Source: Fragum whitleyi (lineage: Eukaryota > Mollusca > Bivalvia > Cardiida > Cardiidae). From it: a DNA stretch of 64,000 nucleotides. Position 1 is the stretch's first letter. Every line of letters begins with the position of its first letter. The stretch spans positions 26,118,026 to 26,182,025 of the forward strand of contig OX411543.1 of NCBI GenBank assembly GCA_948146395.1, read 5' to 3'. A model generated the notes under the pieces. That model saw only the letters and a list, made by a program, of their open reading frames with translations. It ran no database searches and had not been told where the DNA came from. The position numbers and the translations under genes are program-made. Shown one piece after another: positions 49,554 through 59,394 of this stretch.

Positions 49554-50084
49554 ATACCCCCCACCTATGATGTAGAGTGGGGTATATTGGTTTCACCATG
49601 TCTGTCTGTCCATCTGTCCGTAAGTCCGTAGACCTTTTCGTTTCCGGACTCTAACTCAAGAACCAAATGACCTACAATCAAGAAACTTTATACAAATGTT
49701 CCTTATGACCCAAGGAAGTGTCCTATTGTTTTGGGGTCACATAAGTCAAAGGTCAAGGTCACAGTCAGCCTTTGTACAATTTTCATTTCCGGACTCTAAC
49801 TCAAGAACCAAGTGGCCTACAATCATGAAACTTTATACAAATGTTTCTTATGACCAAAAGAAGTGCCCTATTGTTTTTGGGTTGCATAGGTTAAAGGTCA
49901 AGGTCACAGTCAGCCTTTGTTCAATTTTTGTTTCCGGACTCTAACTCGAGAACCAAGTGACCTACAAGCATGAAACTTTATGAAAATGTTGCTTATGATC
50001 TAAGGAAGTGCCCTATTGTTTTTGGGTCATATATGTCAAAGGTCAAGGTCACAGTCAATTTTTGTTCAATTTTCATTTCTGTTT
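49554..50084 (+). repeat. R-family element, interrupted by a B element
   Basis: Head TACCCCCCACC...GGTGGGGTATA-type hairpin (ATACCCCCCACC, then AGTGGGGTATAT), TGTCTGTCTGTCC, then three core units exactly 145 bp apart (TTTCCGGACTC at 49641, 49786, 49931). Each has GGTCAAGGTCACAGTCA. A fourth unit begins TTTCTG and is cut by the T run and head of the B element at 50091. Confidence 0.8.
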
Positions 50085-50090
50085 TTTTCT

Positions 50091-51030
50091 AGCTCCTCTG
50101 GCCAAAGGCCAGCGAGCTATTGTCATGGCAGAGTGCCTCTGTGCATCCGTTTGTAAACTTTTCTTTAAACATCTCCTCTTAAATCAATTGGTGGATTTTG
50201 ATGAAAACTTGGCCAAAATGTTCCTTTGGTGACCTTCTTCTAAAGATGTTCAAGAAATTTGGATTGAACTCCAAATTTGGGCGTAGCAGGGGCTTATTTT
50301 GAGCCTGAAATCTTTGAGCTACATCTCCTCCTGAACCATTGGGCCTATTTCAATGAAACTTTACCAGAATGTTGCTTGGGTGACCCTTTTCTAAAATTGT
50401 TCAAGAAATTTTGTTTTACCCCTAAATATGGGTGTGGCAGGGTGGGACTCATTTGAGCCCCAAATCTTTAAACAACATTCCCCCCTGAACAAATCAGCTG
50501 ATTTCAATGAAACTTTACCAGAAAGTTCCTTGGGTGACCCTCTTCTAAAGTTTTTCAAGAAATTTGGGTTGACCTCCAATTTTGGGCATGGCAAGGGGGG
50601 GAGGCTTATTTTGAGCCTGAAATCCTTGAACGACATCTCCTCCTGAACCATTGGGCTGACTTCAATGAAGCTTTACCAGACAGTTCCTTGGGTGACCCTC
50701 TTCTTAAGTTGTTCAAAAAAATTGGATTGACCCCCAATTATGGGCGTGGCAGGGGGGGGGGGGCTTATTTTGAGCCTGAAATCCTTGAACAAAATCTCCT
50801 CCTGAACCATTAGGCTGACTTCAATGAAGCTATACCAGAAAGTTCCTTGGGTGACCCTCTTCTAAAGTTGTTCAAGAAAATTGGATTGACCCCCAATTAT
50901 GGGCGTGGCAAAGGGGGGGGGCTTATTTTGAGCCTGAAATTCTTGAATAACATCTCCTCCTGAACCATTGAGCAAGGAAACTTTACCAGAATGTTCCTTG
51001 GGTGACCCTCTTCTAAAATTGTTCAAGAAA
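50091..51030 (+). repeat. B-family element, core of the GGGCGTGGCAGG type
   Basis: Head TTTTTTTCTAGCTCCTCTGG with CCAAAGGCCAGCGAGCT, TGCATCCGTTTGTAAAC, then about five units (CTCCTCCTGAACCATTGGGC, TTTACCAGAATGTTGCTTGG, GGGCGTGGCAGG followed by G runs). The core type matches 15188 rather than 30994. No B tail. Confidence 0.78.
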
Positions 51031-51154
51031 TCGAACTAGGTAAGGCTCGCTTGATATGGATCATCAATAGTTTTAAACATGACAGTGAGGTCATCAGGTG
51101 CTGAGCAACAGGGGGAGGGGTCAATTTGGAAATCCTTAAAATTTTGTCTTCTAA
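51031..51154 (+). repeat. A-core fragment
   Basis: ATGGATCATCAATAG, AACATGACAGTGAGGTCA and CAGGTGCTGAGCAACAGG resemble the core unit of the A element at 16337, without ends. Confidence 0.5.
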
Positions 51155-52602
51155 TGCTCAATGTGCTCAAGGTGAGCTATTGTGATCACTCACTGTCCGT
51201 CCATCGTGAGTCCGTCTGTCTGTCCTTCCGTCTGTCAACAGTTTCTTTAAATATCTTCTCCTCCTAAACTTTTTTCATTTGGCGAAAATGATGGCGACAA
51301 CTTTTTTCAAGCCAGGCAGAACCCTGCTAAACCACTAGGCCTATCAAGCTGAAACTTGGCAGGGATGCTCCTTGGGTGAAGCTCTACCAAAGTTGCTAAA
51401 AGATTTAAATCTATAAATAACTTTGGTTGCCATGGTAACAGATAGGCTGAAAATCACAAAATTCTTAGAAAAAAATCTTCTCCTCCTAAACTACTAAGCC
51501 AATCAAGCTGAAATTTGGCAGGGATACTCCTTGAGTGAAGCTCTTCAAAAGTTGTTAAAAGAATTCAATTTTATCAAAAACTCTGGTTTCCATGGTAACC
51601 AAAAGGTTGAAAATTGCTGAAAATCTTAGAAAAAAGTCTTCTTCTCCTCCTAAACCACTAGGCCAATCTAGCTGAAACTTGGCAATGATGTTCCTTGGGT
51701 GAAGTTCTTCAAAAATTGTTAAAAGAATTTAATTTCATCAAAAACTCTGGTTCCTAGGAAACGGTAAGGCTGAAAATGGGCGAAAATTGCAGAAAATCTT
51801 GGAAAAAATTCTTCTCCTCCTAAACAACTAGGTCAATCAAAATGAAATTTGGCAGAGATCTTCCTTAGGTGAAGCTCTTAAAAAGGTGTTAAAAGAATTT
51901 AATTTCATAAAAAACTCTGGTTGACATGATAACCAAAAGGTTGAAAAATGGCCGAAAATTGTAGAAAATCTAAGAAAAAATTCTTCTCCTCCAAAACTAC
52001 TAGGCCAATTAAGCCAAAATCTGGCAGGATATTCCTTGGGTGAAGTTCTTCAAAAGTTGTTAAAAGAATTTGATTTCATCAAAAACTCTGGTTTGCATGG
52101 TAACAGAAAGGCTGAAGATATTATGGCCGAAAATTGCTGAAAATCTTAGAAAAAATTCTCCTCCTAAACCACTGGGCTAATTTAGCTGAAACTTGGTAGT
52201 GATGAACTTGGTAGGGATGTTCTTTGGGTGAAACTCTACCAAGATTGTAATTTTTTTTTTTTTTCAATTGAAATCTCTGTTTCCATGGTATTGGAAATGT
52301 CAAAATGTTGCCAAAAATCTCAGAGAAGGTTAATCTTTGCCTAAACTATTTGGCATATTTTAAACTTGGCAGGGATATTCTTAAGGTTAGGTCCACTAAA
52401 GTTGTTAAAAGAATTCAATTCCATTTATAACTTTGTTTTCAATTATATAGAAAATCAAGTTGCAGTAGGACAAAATTAAAGTCTGTTTCTTTTAAATGCA
52501 CCCTAAATGTACATCAAACAATCTCTGGTATTTATAACATGGTTAACAAGTTATGAGTTGGCTTACTCAGGTGAGTGATATAGGACCATCATGGTCCTCT
52601 TG
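51155..52602 (+). repeat. A-family element, head arm partly lost
   Basis: Starts GTGCTCAAGGTGAGCTATT (second hairpin arm only), then GTCCGTCCATCGTGAGTCC. About seven core units follow (CAATCAAGCTGAAATTTGGC, AGGGATACTCCTTGAGTGAA, GGTTTCCATGGTAACC). The tail is TTACTCAGGTGAGTG, then AGGACCATCATGGTCC, then TCTTG. Core type as in 35901-36967. Confidence 0.82.
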
Positions 52603-53009
52603 TTTTGTAAGAAAATTAGTGAAACGGGCTCAAGGACTCCAACAGCATAGATAATGAGATTATAAAACTTCTTCAAGCTGTAGTTAGGACATTTAAATCA
52701 TCTACCTACAAAAATAATTGGAACTAAATGGCGTATTATGAAGAATGTCACCTCATGAATTCAATAACAAATTTGATTGGTAAATTGATTTTTAATTAAC
52801 AGAAATGATTTGTTTGTTATGGTACAACTGTAAATTACTGATGACCTAACAAATGATGTCACAAATACAATAGCAGAGGTACAGATAAGAGCGAGTAAAG
52901 CCAAACTAAAATCTGTATTTCTAAATGAAACCTTTTGTTGTGGGTACTCATTTGAATTGTTTTGTCTAGATGATTCCAAAAAGCATCCACAACATCGGAT
53001 TTGTGCAAG
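52603..53009. other. no recognisable feature
   Basis: AT-rich. Two overlapping minus-strand frames (52761-53110) lack any recognisable product and run into a MITE. Confidence 0.4.
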
Positions 53010-53011
53010 TA

Positions 53012-53356
53012 CAGTGAAACTTGTTTTAAGCGACCACAAACGGGACCACAAAAAATGGCTGTTATAGAAAATGGTCTCTTAGTACATGTTTGTTTACAAA
53101 TATGAAACATACTGTTTTAATTGGATTATTCACATCATTGCGAAATTCTAAGTAATCCGATGTTGTTAAAACTCAATAAATCGTCTCGTTGAGACAATTC
53201 TGGTGAGTTTTAACAAAATAGGATTCATTTCCAATTTTATTTAGACCAACAATACCTACTTTTTAAGATATTTGATTTAAAGAAGGGAATTTTGAAAACG
53301 GTCGCTTAATAAAACTGGTCGCTAACTAGACGTGGTCGCTTGAGCAAGATTAACTG
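53012..53356. mobile_element. pogo-like MITE, intact copy
   Basis: 345 bp with TA on both sides. Left CAGTGAAACTTGTTTTAAGC; right, reverse-complemented, CAGTTAATCTTGCTCAAGCG. Both continue to GACCAC. A CGTCTCGTTGAGACAATT palindrome lies inside. Confidence 0.75.
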
Positions 53357-53435
53357 TATTATTAAAATATTTCAATTTGAAACTCAAATTGTCCCCTCTA
53401 TTTTGCACAGCTGGATGACCTTACTCAAGGTCCCT

Positions 53436-53678
53436 GGGGCCTGTTTTACTAATCATCTCATGAAAATTTTAATCGTAAGTCCAAATGTAAAATCGTACTT
53501 GGTGTTTTCATTCATTGTTAGATTAGGTTTTGCAATATCTCATTGGAAATGTCTTTAGAAGACAATTCCAATGAGATGATTTATGACAGAATTCCATATT
53601 TAGTTACTACTGTTGAAGCAACATTGATTTTTGACTTGCACAAAAAATGATCGTAAGATGTTTAGTAAAACAAGCCCC
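53436..53678. mobile_element. I-family MITE, intact copy
   Basis: 243 bp. Left GGGGCCTGTTTTACTAATCA is mirrored by the right TGTTTAGTAAAACAAGCCCC. The centre folds as TCTCATTGGAAATG with CATTCCAATGAGA-like sequence (ATCTCATTGGAA / TTCCAATGAGAT). Confidence 0.78.
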
Positions 53679-53696
53679 TGGTATTTCTCACATCAG

Positions 53697-53885
53697 TACA
53701 TTTACTACCAAAGCATCCATTCCCATTCTCAAGCTGCTCATCCCATTGAGTTTTCGATTATCAACCCAATTACTGAAGACATTATAGGTGTACATGTACT
53801 TTCAAAACTGAGGTCTGATGTAGGCTCAGAGTCCATTACCATAGGTATATCGGGTGTACCTAAAGGGCATTATGGTAGGAATTGA
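53697..53885 (+). CDS. candidate terminal exon, unidentified
   Basis: GGTATTTCTCACATCAG gives a plausible 3' splice site at 53696. The following frame is open for about 62 codons (…EFSIINPITEDIIGVHVL…, …SESITIGISGVPKGHYGRN) and stops at 53885. AATAAATAAAG at 53904 could be a polyadenylation signal. No domain is recognised and no upstream exon was found. It may be chance. Confidence 0.2.
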   Translation, partial: YIYYQSIHSHSQAAHPIEFSIINPITEDIIGVHVLSKLRSDVGSESITIGISGVPKGHYGRN

Positions 53886-53991
53886 ATCTGATCCATTCAC
53901 TTCAATAAATAAAGTACATCTATAAGTAAACCTTGCGATTTAAGACAATCAATAATTTTGAAAGTTATATTATAAATTGTTTAAGATTTTT

Positions 53992-54244
53992 ATGGCCCCG
54001 TATCGAGAGATCAGGGGCATATTGTTTTACTCAGGTCCGTCTGTCTGTCTGTCCGTCTGTCCGAAAACTTAACCAAACTTAACCTTTGCCATTTCTCCAA
54101 AAGTATTTGACATACAAAGCTGTACACCAAATTCAAGGTCATGTGACAAGGTCATGTGACAAGGTCAAGGTCATCTGTCAAGGTCAAACTTTAAAAAAAA
54201 AAAATGCTGTTCCAGGGGCATTCGTGTTTCACAAAGACATCTTG
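53992..54244 (+). repeat. Q-family element
   Basis: Head ATGGCCCCGTATCGAG, then CAGGGGCATATTG, (CTGTC)n tract at about 54037-54062, one core unit with AAGGTCATGTGACAAGGTCA, then GTTCCAGGGGCATTCG and CATCTTGTTTTTT. Same build as 48664-48816. Confidence 0.72.
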
Positions 54245-54260
54245 TTTTTTACCTTTTTTT

Positions 54261-55443
54261 ATTCCCCGCCATTTTCGGCGAAGGGATATAGTAATGGTCT
54301 CCATCCATCATTCCGTGGATCCAAGGTTCCGTCACTAAACTTGTCCGGAGCATATCTCCTAAAGTATAATAGCTATCAACTTGAAATTTTATGGGTGGAT
54401 AGATCTCATGGAAGAGGAGTGGACTTTTACTGTAACTTCGGAATTTCCTGACGGAATTAAATGAAATGTTGTACACGTCTTAAACCATTTAATATTAATA
54501 TAATACTAAATTAACAAGAGTCTGCTATGGATATGATATAAAAAATCCAAAGTTTAATATTCCTGGGTAGGTGCCACCGGCCCAACCTATCTGAAACGTT
54601 ACTTCCTAGTGTTGCTACCCGTAATTGACCCTTCATTTTCGACCAAACCCTTTCAAACTTCGCCTATTTACGTGATGACGTAATATGTAAGGATGTTTAA
54701 AATCTAAGCATAATCCATTCGGTATTTTCCATTCAAATATCGGTAATCCAAGGGTACGCGTCAATTTTTTAACTTCGAAATGACGACACCGGCGCAGCAA
54801 CAGACAACTGGGCAATAATAAAGTTCTACTGTACCTATGGAAAACCTAATCGAGAGGTTAAAATGATAAAATATGCTAAAAGGTATTCAAATATAAGCAG
54901 ATACCTTCTTTTAAAATGGTTTAAATGGTTTATTTTAGAATGGAGAGCGTTTCTGAAGGATTACACTCGGAGAATGGAAAACGTCTCCTTGACGTCTGAT
55001 CTGTAATAGTCACAGACCACTATCAGACCAGTATCTTAATGACACATTACACATCTAAGTTCATCATTTTGGATCAGATGGATATGAAAATAGTATTAAT
55101 CCAATGGATAGACGATACAGAAATTGTGTTTATTGTTGAGTTGAGTTTTTTGAAAAGTGCTGACTTCCAACGGAAGTTATCAATACAGTAGGGTCATATT
55201 GACGTCGTTACCGTGCGCCGGTACTAAATGACTACATGTTTTAGAATGGTTGCTACAGCTGACTGACCAAATGGATGTCATTAAAATTTACACGACAAAA
55301 AGAAAAATGCCACAATTTAATAACAGTGTAGTTTTCTTTTCAAAGTCTGTGAAATCAAAATTTCTGTAACATTAGTCTACAAAATTTTTGATTCACCCTC
55401 TTACAACTCTGGCTTGCATAACTTTTGAGTTATTGTCCTTTGT
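54261..55443 (+). repeat. D-class element split by a mariner remnant
   Basis: The left part 54261-54420 (ATTCCCCGCCATTTTCGG, GTCCGGAGCATATCTCC, TGGGTGGATAGATCTCATGG) and right part 55403-55443 (CAACTCTGGCTTGCATAAC, TTTTGAGTTATTG) together match the uninterrupted D copy at 55445. Confidence 0.75.
54419..55400 (+). mobile_element. mariner-type element remnant, copy 2
   Basis: Colinear with 23840-24812. The left terminal repeat is cut back to GTGGACTTTTACTG; the right one is present (reverse complement GAGGGTGAATCAAAAATTTT). At about 54822-54940 the + strand encodes KFYCTYGKPNREVKMIKYAK followed by ISRYLLLKWFK, like the mariner N-terminal DNA-binding region. Stops precede it and no catalytic domain follows. 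Both copies share the same internal loss. Confidence 0.68.
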
Positions 55444-55444
55444 T

Positions 55445-55734
55445 ATCCCCCGCCGTTTTCGGCGAGGGGATATAGTCATGCTCTCCATCCGTCATTCGGT
55501 AATTCCGTCATTCCGTCACTAAACTTGTCCGGAGCATATCTCCTAAAGTATTTTAGCTATCAACTTGAAACTTTATGGGTGGATAGATCTCATGGAAGAG
55601 GAGTGCAGTGCACAATAACTATAACTCTGGCTTGCATAGTTTTGGAGTTATTGCCCTTTGTTATTTTAAAGACTTAGATTTTGTAGGGGCTTAATTTCTT
55701 AAAAGGGGGATGGCCATGTCCGACATGGCTCTTG
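55445..55734 (+). repeat. D-class element, intact short copy
   Basis: Head ATCCCCCGCCGTTTTCGGCG with AGGGGATATAG, CCGTCATTCGG tract, one core unit, then AAAAGGGGGATGG and the palindrome GCCATGTCCGACATGGC then TCTTG. Frames running out of it are incidental. Confidence 0.8.
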
Positions 55735-56648
55735 TATCTATGACGACAAAATGGCAAAGGAATCTAACGGTTAAAGGTAGATTTCACAGCTTACTGCGCA
55801 AAATTAACCTGTACCTTAAAAAAAAAGATACTTGTGTCAGCTGGGGATGCAAACTGAGACCACATGATTCAGAGAGTCCAGGGGCTACCAATTGCAAGGG
55901 CGTAACTCCCATTACGCAATTTACGCAAGTGCATAAAAGAAATATTCATCTGTTGAAAAATATTGCTGATAATGATCATTACATCAAAACTACAAAGCTG
56001 TAGTTGCGATGTTGCGATGTTTTGATTATTCACCAATGCTCAAATTATAGAAAACGGGAGGGCATCCGAGGGCATTCATCTTTTGTCACAGTCCACATAT
56101 TGCCCTTATCCTTTATATTCTTTGGTTGTCGCCTAGTGAGTGCATATGAGTTTCCAAGTCCTAGAAACACCTTTGAATTGTACTATGGATGTGGATCCTG
56201 TGTGAAAAGAGTGAAGAACGAATACTAGCTAGACTCAGAATGTGCAGACTGACTTGGATTGGAACTAAAAGATCTGGATATCGGAGATAGCATGTAAGTA
56301 AATCAATTTTTAAACTACATACGTGTTTTCAGTCAACTCTAGTTCAACTATTCATGGAATGGAGGGCTATTCCAGTCACCTACGCATTGGAATTGGCATT
56401 GTGCTTTGGTTAAGATTTTACTTGCAACTAGTGTTAAATCTCTGTTTCTATTAAAGCTATCGTTTTGAAACTTTGCACATGCTTCTGTGACCACAGTATC
56501 AGCCTCAAGACAAAGATTTGTTACTCATATATTTCATGCAGTCAAATTCTAACTGTGTTAGGACTTAGAAACCATATGATGACTGATTTACTGCTACTAT
56601 CCAGCACTCAGAACAGTGGAGCTTCACTGTCCTGCTTTGGCTTAAAGT
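55735..56648. other. mostly unassigned; shared segment at 56342-56427
   Basis: 56342-56427 matches 46068-46146 (GCTATTCCAGTCA, TTGGTTAAG) and is the uninterrupted form, continuing ATTTTACTTGCAACTAG. The rest has no supported feature. Frames at 55710-56228 lack recognisable products. Confidence 0.45.
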
Positions 56649-56755
56649 TAACCCTTGTCATACTGAATAATAACATTTTCAAAATTAAATTGAAATAAAA
56701 GTGCTAAGGGCACTAGATGCTCAAATTTTGAATCAATATTTATTTTGGAAAAAAA
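56649..56755 (-). mobile_element. C-family MITE, fragment
   Basis: TTAACCCTTGTCATACTGAA is followed by AAAAGTGCTAAGGGCAC. Only this end is visible. Confidence 0.5.
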
Positions 56756-57165
56756 TGTTTGAATTCTTCTGCCTGTTTAATGGTTGTGGAGTGATTTCAA
56801 ATTAGACCACTCTTCAAGTGAATGTCATGCACTTGATTCTTGACATGTTTTGTGTGTTGAGTCATTTCAATAAAATGACGAGCCTTTAATATAAGAACTT
56901 TATTCCAAACGACTTTCAACAGTCCAAAAAATGCAAAAGATCTGTAATAACTAACGGAAATAGATTCATTATTGATTTCAGCATAATTACATGTAATTAC
57001 ATCAACATCACAGTGAGTTGTACCCTTTTTCATTGTTGAAAGCTTCAGGTAAACAAAAATACAGATAATTTGGGAAGAGCATGGTCTAAGTCTTGTAGAA
57101 AAGCTTGTGCAACGATATTTTGGAAATAGACACTCACTGAGGCTTGTGTCTATTTGCCATATCTG
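56756..57165. other. no recognisable feature
   Basis: AT-rich. A frame on the minus strand (56797-57033) has no recognisable product. Confidence 0.4.
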
Positions 57166-57235
57166 GGGGTCAGTGCAACACTATTGTAAGTGCTTTTAAA
57201 TATATAGGTACTTACAATAGTGTTGCACTGAGCCC
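57166..57235. repeat. near-perfect palindromic element
   Basis: Arms of 28 bp (57166-57193 and 57208-57235) with two mismatches: GGGGTCAGTGCAACACTATT… and …AATAGTGTTGCACTGAGCCC. The loop is 14 bp. A decayed relative is at 13813-13890. Confidence 0.8.
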
Positions 57236-57404
57236 TTGATATATATCACTACACTTGTTTTCTATTATAAACTCATTCCATACAAGTATTTCCTTCAAAG
57301 AGTAGAGAATTTCAGGGTTCAGCACTAAACTACAGTAAGTGTCTATATCTCTAAATTGTCAAAGTGCTGAAAGCATAGGATGCCCTAGTTGTAGGACTGC
57401 TTTT

Positions 57405-57512
57405 ATCAATAGGAAAATCAGACTTCAATCAGACTGCACATTTGTTCAGGCTGATATTTGTCAATACCTCTTGCCATAGTAGGAATATTCCTGGTTCACC
57501 TCTGTGCAGACT
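57405..57512 (-). mobile_element. C-family MITE, fragment
   Basis: CAATCAGACTGCACATTTGT, AGGCTGATATTTGTCAATAC and AGGAATATTCCTGGTTCA match one half of C. Confidence 0.5.
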
Positions 57513-58093
57513 GGTCATAGTCTACTCTGTCTGCCAATTCCTAATGTACATCAGAAATATGCCCTAAATAGCATCGGAAGGATGAAGGTTAAGATCATCC
57601 TCAAAGTCAGAGTTGTTATAGGTCAAGTTTGTTTTGAGTGAAAATTATCAAAGCTTTATTGAAACTACAGCCCTGCATTGAGATGAAAAAAAAAACGGTA
57701 CAAACTATTTGCAAATTATACCCTGCTTTGCATACAAAAAATTGTAAAATTGGCAAACAGTTTGGGCAGTTTTATCATCCTGAATGCGGCACAGATTTTG
57801 TTAACAGGTTATGATAGGCTCTCCGTGTTACATGTGCATAGATGATTCGACATGTTTACTGTTTGTATGAAGGTCAAGGTCATTTTCAAAGGGGTGGGTA
57901 TTATAATTCAAATAAAAATAAAATGCATTGCGATTACTTATTTTGGTCATGCCATGATTGAAGTAAGCTTCAGATCAGAAATCAAGCTATTACAGAAAGT
58001 TACCCAAATTGTTTCCCAAAGCTTGTTTTGTTCAAAATACTTAAAAATTCAGAACTATGAGGAGTGTGATGGATGAAGCCACTATGGAATAGT
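57513..58093. other. no recognisable feature
   Basis: Unique-looking. A 74-codon frame at 57852-58076 shows no domain. Confidence 0.4.
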
Positions 58094-58635
58094 TTCAAGG
58101 TAGTGGATCTCTAATAGTTTTGCCATGTTTCAGAAGTCATGAACTTTAACAGTGTTGACAGAGGTTTCCTTATGATTTTATGGGAGAAAAAAACATTGGT
58201 TAACAATGTTTTAGATCATGGGTTCTGAAATGTTATGGAACTATTACTCAGGGTTTTAAGGGACGCAGGTTTTGTGAGTCTGAGACTCCTAAACAAGCAG
58301 CCAGGACCCTCAAAACTATCTAATATGAGTCCTTTGGACCCTCTTAGGATTAACATCAGAATAGAATTGAAGACTGTTTTAAACAGTCTTCAATTCTTTC
58401 CCTGAAGTTGAGAGACAAGTAATTAAGAATAACCAACAATTTCTTAACCTTTAAACAGAGAAATGCTTTAAAGGCACAGGAAAACTAGATGATTGCTCCA
58501 AAATAAGAAGTCTTTGTCTAAGGCAGGGACTCCCAAACTGAATGAAAGGACCCCTAATATCCCAGTGGTTGAGTCCTTTGGACCCCGTTTTCTTGGTGTC
58601 AGACTAAAACCCTGATTACTGGTCCTTTACCTTAA
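58094..58635. mobile_element. F-family MITE carrying a nested element
   Basis: Left arm TTCAAGGTAGTGGATC, centre ACTTTAACAGTGTTGACAG, right arm TTCTGAAATGTTATGGAACT, then after the insertion GGTCCTTTACCTTAA. The arms match the intact copy at 1328-1505. Without the insert it would be about 170 bp. Confidence 0.75.
58249..58614. mobile_element. 366 bp inverted-repeat element nested in an F MITE
   Basis: It begins CAGGGTTTTA and ends TAAAACCCTG. ATTACT occurs immediately on both sides (58243-58248 and 58615-58620), as a 6 bp target duplication. The interior has a 33 bp palindrome (GAATTGAAGACTGTTTTAAA and its inverse) at about 58371. It also has a CAGGGACTCCCAAACTG motif that resembles hAT-type ends. 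No coding frame. Confidence 0.75.
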
Positions 58636-59071
58636 GACCCACATTCACAGAGTGTGGGAAAATTTTTTCCAATAAGGTTGATGGGTCCAACTGAATGGTA
58701 TACCTTTCTCTCTTTTCATACTTTGAGTTAATTTTAAGACAAAAGGAACCCTAAATGAACCAGAATATTAAAGATTATTTAGAGTTCTTAGCATCTCATT
58801 TTTAAACATGGGCATAATTATCTTACTTAAGTGAAATAAGCATTATGATTTCAAGTGTGAGAACTTATATTTGTGAGTGATGAAAATAAAATCCATCCAT
58901 AAAATCTGTAAGAAGGGAGATCATCCATTTTCTTTTATCACTAAAATAGTAATGGTTACTTACCTTGATAAATGTCAATTACAAATGAAAAATCAATTTG
59001 AAAGTAGGTATTGTCAAAAATAGTTATCTCAATCTTTCAAAAATTATGTTCACCCTTTATTTTTTTCTTAG
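58636..59071. other. no recognisable feature
   Basis: AT-rich. It ends in TTTATTTTTTTCTTAG, the possible acceptor of the next feature. Confidence 0.4.
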
Positions 59072-59388
59072 ACAACAATAAAAAGCTATTTGGAAAAAGA
59101 ATTATTTATTTTCTCAAGAATCACAGAAACATAAACCCTATGGATATTAGTGAAAGGATAAAGCCAGATGTGTGGAATTACAGATTTTCTGAAGTTGTCC
59201 ATGGACAAGTAAAAGATGATTTTCTACTTGCCATGGTAGAAATTGAACTTGTCTGGAAAAAAGTGAATAGACTTAATTTTGAGGAAACATTGTTTTTAAT
59301 GAAGAAACTGCTTGAAACCAGTATTTTATTCCTTAAAAACAATGTTTTCTACCCTCAGATACAATTATTTGAATTATTCATTACTTAG
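59072..59388 (+). CDS. candidate 3'-terminal exon of an unidentified gene
   Basis: A strong pyrimidine tract and TTAG end at 59071. The frame then runs about 105 codons to a TAG at 59386. The frame continues upstream only to a TTG, so it is not a self-standing ATG gene. The peptide is well balanced and hydrophilic (…GKRIIYFLKNHRNINPMD…, …KPDVWNYRFSEVVHGQVKD…, …IELVWKKVNRLNFEETLF…) and looks helical. I recognise no family. It would enter codon phase 1 from an upstream exon that I did not find. The S repeat begins seven bases after the stop, so any 3' UTR would run into it. Confidence 0.4.
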
Positions 59389-59394
59389 ATTTAT

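Noticed and set aside
57852..58076. 74-codon frame as a gene
   Set aside because: No domain, no splice context and ordinary length for chance in AT-rich DNA.
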